The notes: generated by a model from the letters alone, not told the origin. A DNA stretch of 24,943 bases from Conidiobolus incongruus B7586 (GCA_000697335.1 JNEM01015550.1:1-24943), one strand, 5' to 3'. Shown: positions 1 to 11,555, counted from the stretch's first letter. Numbers and translations: made by a program.

Positions 1-661
1 TATAAATGAAAACTAAAACTTCTATAATAAATTATTTTAATTATTAAATTTTTAATTCTTTTATAAAATCTTTTATTAAAATATAAATCAAATGTTAAAT
101 TAAATTATATTAATCTTCTCTATAAATTTCTTAAAATAAATATTTATAAACAGATATTAATTATTATAATAAACTATAAAAGCATATAATATTCTTATTT
201 AATTTTTGAAGATAGATAAATTATAAATATATTTTATATTATTATAAATAAAAATTTATTTTATTGGTGTTTTTAATATAAATTAAAAAAACTTAATATT
301 TTATATAATAATTATAAAATATATAAAACTAAAGATAAAAAAATTTTCTAATAAGATATAATTAGAAAACTACAATATCTAGTATGTTTTTAGACTATAA
401 CTTATGTGATAATAATTGTTTCAGGTAATTAAAATCTAGCTTATAGGAAAAAAATCTCAATATGAAAATTTAATTAGTTTTTAAAATATCAAATTTTAAT
501 ATTTAATAAAAAGAGCTGTTTTCTAAATGTTAAAAGTTTGCCAAATGTAATTAATAATAAAAAAGAGATTTAATTTTATATTATATATTAATTCTTATAT
601 ATTATGTATTAAAATATTTTTTCAATTGCAAAAAATTCCCATTATCCAAAATATAAAGTAA
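1..661 (+). mobile_element. Decayed mariner-family DNA transposon, 3' part (copy 3)
   Basis: This stretch aligns by eye, in the opposite orientation, to the C-terminal half of the mariner copy at 22985-24296. It begins at the window edge, so the 5' half is outside. Landmarks in order are the DESW-like region near 25-60, a segment matching DYNLCD near 392-410, and a C-terminal remnant around 500-560. The right end has the same terminal repeat as the other copy (AAAAATTCCCATTAT about 631-645, then AAAGTAA ending at 661) followed by a TA at 662-663, the usual mariner target. The transposase is broken by stops and frameshifts. It is a dead copy; the family is clear but the subfamily is not resolved. 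Confidence 0.7.
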
Positions 662-663
662 TA

Positions 664-1637
664 TAACAATATTAACAATTAAATTTATGAAAAAATAAAA
701 TAATACATAAAGCCTTTAATCTGGGAAAATTCATTATTTCTTCTTTTATATTAATCATAAAAAAGTTATAATAATTTTTTTTACATTACTTTGAAATATT
801 AATACTTGTATTCGAATTTATGATACTCACAAATTTATAGTTTTTATTAATTATAAAATATAATTACAAAAATTTAAATATTTTAATATATATAACCAAT
901 TTTAATAACATTAACTTTTAAATAAACGATTGAAATAAAAATGATAAACAAATTATTTTTCTAAATTAAATAATTATAATAGTTACTTATTATTTAAAAA
1001 CGCTTGACTAGCTGTTTCTTATCATTTTATAAAGTATTATATATTATCCTATTCTATATTTATATTCATATCATTTACAACGCGGGTTATAAATACTTAT
1101 AAATTATTAAGCCTTAAGGTAATTAAAATCGGCAAATATATGTTATCATCATTGTGTAATAATAAATCATCCAAAATCATCAATAGAAAAAATGCAATAC
1201 TTAATAGTATTGTTGTGTTTTATATTAAGTTTTATAAATAAAGATCGTAGTTAGAAAAGTACTCAAAATATGATTTAGTAAATTATTTATTAATCCTGCT
1301 CTTTAACGTATCGGGACTGTAGGTTTAAATAATTGAATCAATGAATGATATGGGATTTGGATAAAATCTAATAAAGAAAATAAAGAGAACAAAGAGTATC
1401 CTTCAATTATAGACTGACAAAGTCAGCTTAAAATAGAAATAATATTGGTTTAGCTATCAAACTGGAAGAGATGATTAATTTTGAAATACAACAGTATTTT
1501 AAATTATATAAATAATTTATTCAAAGAATTTTGTATAGAATACTATATAATGAAAGAATTTAAAGTATAAAATAAAAATTTGAAACAATAATATTTCAAA
1601 CTATTTATAAACAAATCAAATGATCAATATTTAATAT
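664..1637. other. AT-rich intergenic region with no firm gene
   Basis: This is mostly very AT-rich DNA without long open frames. The part 1080-1460 is somewhat richer in G+C and includes TATAAATA-like boxes near 1088-1110 and a short open frame at 1192-1254 listed separately. Nothing else is recognisable. Confidence 0.5.
1192..1254 (+). CDS. Possible orphan signal-peptide exon or 20-aa peptide
   Basis: The frame starts at ATG 1192 and encodes MQYLIVLLCFILSFINKDRS before TAG. The hydrophobic core resembles a secretory signal peptide. TATA-like boxes lie about 80-105 bp upstream and an A-rich leader precedes the ATG. A potential GT donor (GATC|GTAGTT) sits just before the stop, so this could be the first exon of a secreted-protein gene whose remainder is unrecognisable or decayed. 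No downstream exon could be assigned. The call rests only on the hydrophobic start and local base composition and could be chance. Confidence 0.15.
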   Translation: MQYLIVLLCFILSFINKDRS

Positions 1638-1976
1638 TGTCACGGGCCGGAAGACCCGTTCGACCTTAACAATTTAGCTCATTCGAGAACTCCATCACAG
1701 ATCCACCTGCAACGTGATCACAAAATACACCCAAGCAATACAATCAATCGTTCCATCCGACGTGTCGCTCGTACGCTGGGAAGGCATGTCAAACAAACTA
1801 TAAATATGCCGACTACAGCCAAGTTGTCACGTCGGTCGTCTTCCTAGGGTACTGCCCAATAATCCAGATTAAACAATAAATTACCCCTTTTATATCGCCT
1901 AAAAGGCGCCGTCCCGGAAGGCGACTATTTACGAAAAAGTTATTAGACACTAGACTTCCCAGCCAGTGGCATTATT
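1638..1976. mobile_element. GC-rich island, possible solo LTR
   Basis: About 340 bp of near-balanced base composition with many CpG sites stands out sharply from surrounding DNA of roughly 15-20% G+C. It begins TGTCACGGGCCGG, has a TATA-like box (1799-1806) and an AATAAA (1875-1880) in an order expected of an LTR, and shows no coding frame. AATAT occurs immediately before 1638 and again at 1977-1981 (TTAATAT if extended by two bases), a possible target-site duplication, although the element does not end in the usual CA at that boundary. No internal retroelement region is present, so a solo LTR is the best guess. The base composition suggests it is younger than the AT-decayed transposons nearby. 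A MITE or SINE is an alternative. Confidence 0.35.
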
Positions 1977-2591
1977 AATATTCTCATAGATATTAGAATC
2001 ATCTAAAATATTCATCTGAATGGGATCGTACTATCAATCATTACTTATCAAAATATTTGAATTATAAATAATTACAATTACAATTGATAATAAATTGAAT
2101 AGTCACACTGTAGTCAATATACTATTAATCATTGTATAAATATCTATTCATAAAAATTAAATAAATCTCAATCTACAATTTTTTCAAATTAATTTTTGGG
2201 AAAAATAGAATAGAACAAATTTTAATAATTATTTCAGTAAAAATGTGCTGATTAATAATCATATTAACATCAACAAAATAAGTCAACTTGAAAAATTTTG
2301 CCTTGATATAATATTCAATTTAGTGTCAAATAATAACATTATAAATTAGAAATAATTTGAGTATTGTTAATCATATTAAAAATTAAATTTAAACATAATC
2401 AAGTATTGTTAATTTGAATTATGAAGAATAATTTTTATTATTGAACTTTGGATATAATAGTATAATACAGGATAAAAGAATTTGAAAATTAAATTTGATT
2501 TTTATGATAAACATTGATATGTTTCGAACTTAATGAATAAAATTAAAAAGAGAACAATATTAAAATCATAATAGAATGAATATGTAAATAA
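1977..2591. other. AT-rich spacer downstream of the Cys-repeat gene
   Basis: This is low-complexity AT-rich DNA with short stop-bounded frames on both strands. I see no gene, RNA or repeat structure here. Confidence 0.5.
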
Positions 2592-2597
2592 TTTATT
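2592..2597 (-). terminator. Candidate poly(A) signal of the Cys-repeat gene
   Basis: AATAAA on the minus strand lies about 45 bp past the TAA stop of the gene ending at 2642, a position expected for a polyadenylation signal. In DNA this AT-rich the motif can also arise by chance. Confidence 0.35.
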
Positions 2598-2641
2598 GAA
2601 AAATAAACAATAGATAAAAATATTTTAAAGAATTACAATCA

Positions 2642-4684
2642 TTATTGGAATGAGAGTAAGAAGTTTCTAACTGCATGGAGAAGTGTTTGAGATTCTCCAG
2701 CTGGGCTACTTAAAAAGGATGTTGGTTTAGGACTAATGTTACCTGGAAAAGGACACTCTTGGGTTCCCTGTTTGTATTCGAAGCAAGAGTAACTTCCATC
2801 TTGTTCCTTGTACCAACATGGAGGAGTGTTAGGCCCAGATGCAGGATATTGCTTCATGTTTCCTCTGTAGCAAGTTGGTCCTTTGTCACCGCTACCACCA
2901 CTCCCTGGTCTCTTTACAGGATTAGGGAAATTAGGACATTTGTTGGTATTAGGTTCATATTCATAGCAGGAGTAAGAGTTATCAGGTTCTTGGTACCAAC
3001 ATGGAGGAGTATTATCACCAGATGCAGGATACTGCTTTTGGTTTCCTCTATAGCAAGTAGCACCACTTGGAGGATCACTAGCAAGGAAGGAAGGAGTATT
3101 TAAGAATGAAAATTGTGGACCAACAGCACCATCCCAAGGACATTTACCATTGACTTTGTCGAAACATGCCCAAGCTCCATCACTCTGCTTATACCAGCAT
3201 GGAGGATAGTTTGGACCATTAATAGGTTTATCTCTCATATTTCCAGCGTAGCACACACTTTTACCACCACTACCACCACTTCCAGGCCTCTTTACGCGAT
3301 TAGGGAAATTGGGGCAATTTTGAGTTCCTGGCTCATATTCATAACAGGAGTAAGAGTTATCAGGTTCTTGGTACCAACATGGAGGAGTATTATCACCGGA
3401 TGCAGGGTATTGCTTCATGTTTCCTCTGTAGCAGGTAGCACCACTTGGAGGATCACTAGCAAGGAAGGAAGGAGTATTTAAGAATGAAAATTGTGGACCA
3501 ACAGCACCATCCCAAGGACATTTACCATTGACTTTGTCAAAACATGCCCAAGCTCCATCACTCTGCTTATACCAGCATGGAGGATAATTTGGACCATTAA
3601 TAGGTTTATCTCTCATATTTCCAGCGTAACATACACTTTTACTACCACTACCACCACTTCCTGGTCTCTTTACGCGATTAGGGAAATTGGGGCAATTTTG
3701 AGTTCCTGGCTCATATTCATAACAGGAGTAAGAGTTATCAGGTTCTTGGTACCAACATGGAGGAGTATTATCACCGGATGCAGGGTATTGCTTCATGTTT
3801 CCTCTGTAGCAGGTAGCACCACTTGGAGGATCACTAGCAAGGAAGGAAAGAGTATTTAAGAATGAAAATTGTGGACCAACAGCACCATCCCAAGGACATT
3901 TACCATTGACTTTGTCGAAACATGCCCAAGCTCCATCACTCTGCTTATACCAGCATGGAGGATAATTTGGACCATTAATAGGTTTATCTCTCATGTTTCC
4001 AGCGTAGCACAAAGAAGTAGGTTTATAAAACTGGGGAGTATTTAAAAATGATTCAGGCTTAGGGTTAATGTTACCAGGGAAAGGGCATTGATTGCCATTA
4101 ACATAACTGTAGCAAGAAAGTGCACCATCAGATTCTCTATAGATACAAGGAGGAGATGATTCACGGTCATATTGAGGTCTATCTCTTTGGTTTCCGTGGT
4201 AGCAATAAGGTCTGCGATTGTAATGCTCTGGAGCATTTAAGAAGAAGCTTGGTCTCTGAATTGGATTAGGGAAATTGGGACATTTTTGAGTTCCTGGTTC
4301 ATATTCATAGCAAGAATTAGTACCATCAGGTTCGCGATACCAACATGGAGGAGTATTGGGTCCAGATGCAGGGTATTGCTTCATATTTCCTCTGTAGCAA
4401 GTAGCTCCTTGATTTCCACCACCCCCAGGTCTCTGAACACGATTGGGGAAATTGGGGCAATTTTGAGTTCCTGGTTCATATTCATAACAAGAATATGTGT
4501 TATCGGGTTCATGGTACCAGCATGGAGGAGTATTTTGCCCAGAAACTGGATATTGTTTCATATTTCCTCTATAGCAGGTAGCTCCATTTGGAGGATTAGA
4601 AGCTAAAAATGACGAACCATAAGGGCTAAATTGAGCCTGAATAGTATTCGTCACCAAGACGATGACAAGTGAGTACAAATTCAT
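2642..4684 (-). CDS. Secreted 10-module cysteine-rich repeat protein
   Basis: A single-exon frame of 680 aa ends in TAA. Residues 1-18 (MNLYSLVIVLVTNTIQAQ) look like a cleavable signal peptide, so the protein is probably secreted or placed in the wall. The rest is ten modules of about 60 residues, each with four cysteines, typically C-x17-C-x10-C-x7/9-C, starting near residue 37. Two types occur: type A (CYRGNMKQYP...PPCWY...SCYEYEPGTQ.CPNFPN) and type B (CYAGNMRDKP...PPCWYKQSDGAWACF...CPWDGAVG). Module 3 is divergent, with Ile in place of the first Trp. Modules 4-9 are three nearly identical B-A pairs encoded by a 378-bp tandem repeat. Gly/Ser-rich linkers (RPGSGGSG) separate some modules. 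The even Cys count suggests two disulphides per module. I recognise no named family; carbohydrate binding, wall or adhesion roles are guesses. A TATATATA run lies about 45 bp upstream of the start. Confidence 0.85.
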   Translation of the reverse strand: MNLYSLVIVLVTNTIQAQFSPYGSSFLASNPPNGATCYRGNMKQYPVSGQNTPPCWYHEPDNTYSCYEYEPGTQNCPNFPNRVQRPGGGGNQGATCYRGNMKQYPASGPNTPPCWYREPDGTNSCYEYEPGTQKCPNFPNPIQRPSFFLNAPEHYNRRPYCYHGNQRDRPQYDRESSPPCIYRESDGALSCYSYVNGNQCPFPGNINPKPESFLNTPQFYKPTSLCYAGNMRDKPINGPNYPPCWYKQSDGAWACFDKVNGKCPWDGAVGPQFSFLNTLSFLASDPPSGATCYRGNMKQYPASGDNTPPCWYQEPDNSYSCYEYEPGTQNCPNFPNRVKRPGSGGSGSKSVCYAGNMRDKPINGPNYPPCWYKQSDGAWACFDKVNGKCPWDGAVGPQFSFLNTPSFLASDPPSGATCYRGNMKQYPASGDNTPPCWYQEPDNSYSCYEYEPGTQNCPNFPNRVKRPGSGGSGGKSVCYAGNMRDKPINGPNYPPCWYKQSDGAWACFDKVNGKCPWDGAVGPQFSFLNTPSFLASDPPSGATCYRGNQKQYPASGDNTPPCWYQEPDNSYSCYEYEPNTNKCPNFPNPVKRPGSGGSGDKGPTCYRGNMKQYPASGPNTPPCWYKEQDGSYSCFEYKQGTQECPFPGNISPKPTSFLSSPAGESQTLLHAVRNFLLSFQ
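3103..4236 (-). repeat. 378-bp tandem coding repeat, three copies
   Basis: The same sequence (for example GAATGAAAATTGTGGACC on the plus strand) recurs at 3103, 3481 and 3859, exactly 378 bp or 126 codons apart. Each unit encodes one B-type and one A-type cysteine module. The first two full intervals are nearly identical at nucleotide level, with scattered single-base differences. The third unit, toward 4236, grades into more divergent modules. The pattern implies recent unequal crossing-over or replication slippage that kept the frame. Confidence 0.85.
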
Positions 4685-5635
4685 AATAACTTATTTTTGT
4701 TACAATACAGAGTATTTTTGGTTTGATATTAATATATATACTTCTTAACGAAATACAGGAGCATATTCTCAAATTAAGGATCTATCAAGTAATTAAATTT
4801 TAAATTTAAAACTTGTAAAATTACTTCAGGAGAAAATTGAGAAAATCGATTAAATATCAATTATATTCAGAACAAATTTATTTTAATATTTTCTTGATAT
4901 CTCTTTTATATTTATTATTTATATTCACTTGAATATTTGGTAGATAAAATTATGTCTTTAATTTTAAGGTTATAATTGATATAGTATATTTTTTATAATA
5001 AATATTTGATTCAGCATGTTATTCAAATTTTTAGCTAATAATTTTTAATTTAATTTAATTATTAAATTGGTGAAATTAATTATATAGTTATCTGAATTTT
5101 ATCTTGTTCGAAATAATATTAAGCATTATGATATTATGTTTAATAATGTTGAAAGTATATAAAATTAGAATGATAATATTAATACATAAAAATAATAATA
5201 TAATACAAATTTCAATAACCCTGAGATATATTAAGGGTTTAATTAATTAATAAAAAAAATCTATTGAATGATCAAAGTGTCAAATTATTTTGGATTTGAT
5301 AGAAATTGAATTCATCCAAAATTCAAGTTAATAGAAAATTTTTTGAAAATATTAATTATAATATCAGTAGAAAATTGTATATTAATATTAAAATTCCTTA
5401 AGGATCCTAATTATAAATATTAATTTCTTAATATGTAGAAAATTTTATCTAAATGGGTGATAGAATTAATAGCATCCAAAAATATCCAATCCTTAGCATA
5501 TATTGAATATTCAATTTCATGTTAACCACGTCACTACTTATAAAACATTTTATTAAAGGAAAATTAATATAACCTCAAAATTAAAATATTGAAATATCTA
5601 ATTTCCATAATTATATCAATTGAGATTAAATTGAA

Positions 5636-5667
<32 letters not shown>

Positions 5668-6493
5668 TAATTTTATACTAAAAATAAACTTCATTACAAT
5701 CTTAAATATCTTCAAATTAAATTTGGTCAATGCCAAAAATACCAAGTATATCATAATAAATATGTTAATTTTTTTTCTAACATCAAGTTATAAATGAGCA
5801 GAATAGCTTTAATAATTAGTTAAATAATATTAATAAATGCCAAATACATCGCTTGAGCAGTTTTTATATAATTATTATTTGTTTATGTCTATGTTCGGAT
5901 TAGAAAAAATATAGCAAAAAGAGATCAGTAACAATTAAAAAACTTTTTTCAATAAATTAAAGATATTTTCAATTGGCTTTATTTCAGCTATATGAATTTA
6001 GTCTTTGCAATAAGGATCAAATTACTTAATAAAATAAATTAATTATAACTAAAGTATCAATTAATAAATAACATTTAGATTTGTTTATACAATAAATTAT
6101 TAATTATTCAAAAACATTACATAGATTTGGTCTCAAATTTAATAATATATAAATTATAAAAAAATTTAATATGTAAATTAATAAAGTTTTAATAATTATA
6201 TTGCTAAATTTTTTTAATAATATTATAATTTAATCACTTAAAAAAGTTTTACATTATTAAAATAATTCTATATAATAAAATTATTTTAAAATATTTATTT
6301 ATAAATTAAGAATTAATTTTGTAGTGATTTTTAAAGAATTTTTTTATTAATATCTAGCTTAAAATAATTTCTGAATAATTTATATTTAATTCATCTTTGT
6401 AATCATATTATAATTTATATATTAAATATTAAATTTATAAATTTAAATAAATGGTAATAATTCAACTAGACAAATTTGATATATATATATATA
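4685..6493. other. AT-rich gene desert upstream of the Cys-repeat gene
   Basis: Apart from the probable promoter just above 4684 (TATATATA near 4730-4740) this contains only AT-rich low-complexity DNA, including a TA microsatellite at about 5637-5664. No coding frame, RNA gene or transposon could be recognised. Confidence 0.5.
5637..5664. repeat. (TA)n microsatellite
   Basis: An uninterrupted TA dinucleotide run of about 13-14 units. Confidence 0.9.
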
Positions 6494-8065
6494 CACTAAC
6501 CTACAAAAGTGAGTCATAAAATCAAAAACACTTATATTTTTACTAATAACTTGATTAATATTTAATGAAATAAACCTAAATTAAATAATTAAAATCTATT
6601 ATATTTATTAGTTATATATATCATTAAATGATGATATTTAGCTATTAATTTGCTAAAATATAAACCTTTAAATTTTACCTAAGGTGAGTTATAAATTTGT
6701 GGGTTTTTGGTGATAAAAAAAAATTAAAACCTAGTGTATCTACTTTTAGCTTTTCTAACTTTTTTAAGTTTGTGGGGTATAGAATCAACTAACTTCTTAT
6801 ATTAAGAAAGGTTAATCTTGTTCTATGCTTCTTAAACATATTTTTAAAGTTGATCTAAATTTTTTACTAGGGGGAAAGCTTTAATAGCTTTTTTTAACTA
6901 ATCCTAAAGGTGTTTAATTAGATTAAGGTTAAGAGATTAAAGAAGTTACTTCATAACTATTATCTTATTATTTTTAAGCTATTTGGTAGTAGAAGCTGTA
7001 GTATAGCAAAAAGTATTATCTTGCTAGAAAATAACATTAGATTTGTTTAACCTATACCATTCAATGGTTTTTTTCAATTCATTATTTAGAATACTTTAGT
7101 ACATTTCAGCATTAATTCCCCTATTAACTTTACAAAGATACCCTACACCTAAAGACAACATACATCCCTAAATAATAATTAACCTACCATTATACTTTTG
7201 GGTAAAATTAATATAATGGTCACAAAGTAGTTTTGTATCTTTTTTAAAGCATCTAGCTTTTTTATTAGATCTACTAAAGTATATTTTTGTTTCATTAGAC
7301 TAAATAACCTTACTTTAATCAGTTTTAGTTTAACATTAGTAGCAACATTTAAACTCCCACCTAGCTTTATAGTGGGATTTTTTTAGTTAGGGGTATTTTT
7401 TCTTAAGGTGTAAGTAGTATCTATGCTAATGTAAAACACATATAATAATATCAGTGCTAACTAATATTCTTGTATAGTCTTATAGTTCCTGCTATATTTC
7501 TACAGTAGTACTATACTTGCCTGTACTAACCAACCTACAAATATACTTCTCATCATATTTATCTATGATTTTAACACACTTAAGTTTAGGTTTAAATGTT
7601 TCTTTATTGCTATTCTTAACAGCTTTAGCTACAGTAAACTAGCTAACACTAGTAATTCTAACAATATTATAAGTTGATTTACCTTTTTTACAAAGTTGAT
7701 TAATACACAAGTGGATTTTTTTAAAGAGGGATTTAAGTATAATGATACTAATAAAAAAAATTTAGTATATCTATAAAATATTATATAAAATAATAGCAAA
7801 GAGAGAAAAAAGATATGGTTATATATTGTTAAATATATCCCCTTATCTCAAAAATCTGTAAATTTATAACTCACCTTGGTTAAATATTAAGGGTTAATAT
7901 ATTTGCTAATAGTTTACTAAATATATCTAAATATATTTATCTATTATTAAATAATATACCTTAATTATATATTATAGTTTCAAGTAATCTAATATATACA
8001 ATTGTTTTAGTTATTAATTAAAATATATATATTTTTGATTTATGACTCACTTTTGCAGGTTAGTG
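6494..8065 (-). mobile_element. Complete but dead Tc1-family transposon with IR/DR ends
   Basis: A 1572-bp element is flanked by TA on both sides (6492-6493 and 8066-8067), the standard Tc1/mariner target. Its outer ends are inverted repeats starting CACTAACCTRCAAAAGTGAG. A second inverted pair lies 187-188 bp inside each end (left about 6678-6704, right about 7849-7882) and shares the core GTGAGTYATAAAT with the outer pair in the same orientation within each arm. This is the IR/DR layout known from Sleeping Beauty-type Tc1 elements. The body encodes a degenerate transposase on the minus strand. Intervening arm sequence is also partly similar between the two ends. Confidence 0.88.
6730..7740 (-). 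pseudogene. Tc1-family transposase remnant
   Basis: Minus-strand translation gives, in order, an HTH-like region with TFKPKLKC and DEKYICRLVSTGKYST, then KKSHYKARWEF, then KVI-stop-SNETKI (expected KVIWSDETK), then GCMLSLGVGYL, TIEWYRLNKSNVIF, QDN and NLNLIKHL-stop (expected DLNPIEHLW). This is the standard Tc1 DDE order. The first catalytic Asp has become Asn and the final Glu has become Lys; the middle Asp in QDN remains. Several Trp codons are TAG or TAA, a Gln is TAG, and Pro codons have become Leu. All these are C-to-T or G-to-A changes. The enzyme is inactive. Confidence 0.85.
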
Positions 8066-8067
8066 TA

Positions 8068-11000
8068 TATAGGTAAAATATAAATAAAAACTAGTGAATA
8101 TTTAACTTATAATATTATGGTTTATTTTTCACTAATGACCTAGGATCTTTTAATAGAATATTATTCCATAAATATTAATTTCAATTTTTTTAAATATATT
8201 ATTATTCTTTAACATATATTAAAATATATTTTTCAATTTTAAAAATTAGAAAATTTAATTATAATTAAATTCTAATAAATTTACATAAGTAATATTTTTA
8301 ATATTTATACAAAATTAAAATAAAAATAATATTTATATTAATTAAATTTTAATTCAATATATTATTTATTCTGATATTATAGTTATTTTTTAAATTTAAT
8401 TAATAAAAATCTAATAAAATATACTATTATGAAAAAAAATTAATTTAAATATTGTATGAACATCATAATTGAGAAAATTCATAAATATAGTGTGGTATTA
8501 TGATAAAAATATTATATTTCAATTTATTTGATATTTCTTTCAATAGAAATTTTATTAGCTATATTGTAATATAATAATTAAAGAATTTTTTATAATGATT
8601 TAACTATTAGCACCCTTTTATCCAGAAAATAGTGTTTCAATATTCATTATTGATTTCATTATACATATAATTTTAAATTCTTTATATGTATTCTTTTACA
8701 GACTTAGGTTCATTTATTTTCAAATAATTAAATAGAATTATTTATAACTAATTTGAAATTATTGAGTAAATTTTTAAAAATGCAATATAATTATTATTTA
8801 TCTGAGTTAATATGATACTTCCTTTCAAATCAAAATTTTTAAAATAAACAATAAAATTTATTTAAAATTTGCTTTGTATATAAATATGAGAGATTATATA
8901 TAAAATAAGTTATTAATATTATAGATTCTTTTTAATTTATCTAATTTTAATCAATTTGTCAACTAATTCTTTATGCACGCGATATTGAAAAAATATGTTA
9001 TTGTGATGAACTTTGTGATTTAAATTTTCTATTAATATTATTGTAGTTATAATTATAACTATAATTCTAGAAAAACCAATATAAATCAATCTTAATATAA
9101 TATAAATAAGGAAATATTGAATTTATTTTGAAATTAGATTAGAAGTTATTGAATTCTGATATATACGTAAATAAAAAATCTGAGTATATTTTAGTAAAAT
9201 TATATATTATACTAATTAATTAATAATATTTAGTTATTTTTAAGATTATTTAATAAATTAATATCTCTATTTCATTACTTGTTATGAAAAACTGAAATCA
9301 TAGTATGATGACATAATTTAAAATTATATAATTTATATCCTTTATTTATCATTATTCCATTTTAAAAATATCAAATCAATTATAATATATTGCACTCATT
9401 TGGGTGAATTATTTTTATCAGCAAATTCTTTATATAGAATATCATAATAGAGTAAAATAGTTGAATTGATCGTTAAATATATATATTCAAATATAACCAA
9501 TTTTTAAAACTTTTATAGATTAAATATATATATATATATACTTGTTCAAAGACTAATATATATAGCTTTAAATTTATATCTTATTAAACATATGAAAAGT
9601 GAAAGAAAAATTAATATCATTATAATAATTATTTTCTTACTTTTTCCTAAATATAATTATATACTAATGTTAATTGCTTTATTTGTTTTATAAAATTTTT
9701 AAAATTATAATTCAAAGTTAATATATTAATAAAAATCATTCCTGAAATTAAATTCTTTAAAATTACTATAGCAGTCTTAATCTCAAGAATTCACAGTTGA
9801 TTAATATAAAGGAGAGGCAATTGATATCACTTTGTTATTATAATTAATTTTTCCTTATAATAATTACTTTCATTAATTTAAATAATTTTTTAACATTTTC
9901 TATTATTATAGTTTATTGTTTTTATTATCAAATGAAATAGTGATATATAATCTAAATTGTTATTTAATATGAATATTTGCTTTTACCAATTTAATTTTAT
10001 TTTGGTATTTATTAAAATAATTAAATTTTTCATTTTAAAATTATTATTTATTTCTTATTTTTAATATAAAATTTGATAAGATTAATAATTTATTTATTGT
10101 AAATATATCAAAAAATAATAATTATAATTATTATAATAAAATAATTATTTATTAGCTATATTCTTTATTTTATAAATATTTGTAATTAAAAATAAAAATA
10201 ACCATTCATATATATTTTATAATTATTGTTACTTTATCTTTTAATATTAATATATTAAAAATAAATAATAGTAATAATAAACACTTTGTTAGTCTTTGGG
10301 CTAAGGATATAAGTGATATTGGAAATATTATTCAATTTAATTTATATTAATTTAAATAATTATAGATATAAGATAGTTTGAACAAGATAAGTCTTTTGTA
10401 TTGGTTTTAAGTTATTTGAATCAAATTTCAAAACAGAATTTTAAAAGCCATTTACCACCAGTTACTACTTGTAGATATTTGCAAATTACTGAATGTTTTA
10501 CAATAGTATGATATTTTAACTAATAATTTTTATTCAATTCAGGTAGAATTTAAAATGGTTTAATTTTAATGATAAAATTTGAGTTAAATTTCTATAGAAA
10601 GCTCTATTTATATATTTTACTTATTTATAAATTGTTAATTTATGGCTATTTAATATAATAAAATAAAATTCTAGAAATATTACCAATTAGTAAAAAACTG
10701 ATTAATTTTCATTTTTGTAATTATTTATTGAACCTTTCAAGTATTTTAATTTTCTATAGAAATTATTAGTTTAGAATGTCAAAATATGTGTAAAACTTTG
10801 CAGGATTTTGATATGTTAGCTTGCAACTTGTATCGACTAGATTGACCCCCTTTTTTGCACCTTGGAGATTTATTTTGACTTGTACTGAAGTTAGAATAAT
10901 TGTAATTAGAAAAGGTTTAACAATAATTCTCACCTTTATTGATTGTTCTTAATGTTAGTTTTAATAAACCTCTAATATTTAGGTGAAGAGCGAACTATCG

Positions 11001-11549
11001 CTTGCATAATAATTTGAACGATGAAATGATTGTGTTAGTAATCAAGATACCTAGATGAAATTATAGTATGATAAAGGGGAAAGATAGTGAATATGCAAAG
11101 TTAAATGTTTTATGCTCAAGAGCAAATGTATGAAAATTCACTTGTAATTATATGATTGACAGTTTACAGAGATTGAATCGAAATTTTCACAATATATTAT
11201 GTTATATTTAAAATATTGATCATAAGATGTTAACCAATTACTTTATTGATCCAATATAACATATCTTATGTTAATTTGATAATTTTTATTAAATTTTCAA
11301 ACAAAATACTAAAAGAAAGTTTCAATTTATAAAAATATCATAATTACACATGAAATTTGGATATTAATGAATTCTGTATCAAAATATGACATATTATAGA
11401 AATAACGATGCTTATAATTTGTTTGAAGATCAAAATATTATAACAAAGATCCAATGCATATTAGGCGAATATTGAAATATAAATGAATAGTATAATGTTA
11501 GGAATGTAAAAATCAAATTCAAATAAAAGAATAATAAAATTTTATCAGT
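8068..11549. other. Long AT-rich gene desert
   Basis: About 3.5 kb of AT-rich DNA with no recognisable gene. Short TA runs occur (for example near 9523-9540). A patch at about 10770-11110 is clearly richer in G+C than its surroundings but has no convincing frame; it is described in the findings. Confidence 0.45.
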
Positions 11550-11555
11550 TTTATT
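11550..11555 (-). terminator. Candidate poly(A) signal of the fumarate reductase gene
   Basis: AATAAA on the minus strand lies about 60 bp past the stop codon of the fumarate reductase gene. The spacing is plausible but the motif is common in such AT-rich sequence. Confidence 0.35.

Noticed and set aside
2759-4606. Long plus-strand and alternative minus-strand frames across the Cys-repeat gene
   Set aside because: They are antisense or shifted shadows that repeat with the 378-bp period and lack any family signature.
6678-7882. A second Tc1 element nested inside the first
   Set aside because: The inner inverted repeats share their core with the outer ones, the arms are equal in length and partly similar throughout, and clean TA flanks are lacking, so they are better read as inner binding sites of one element.
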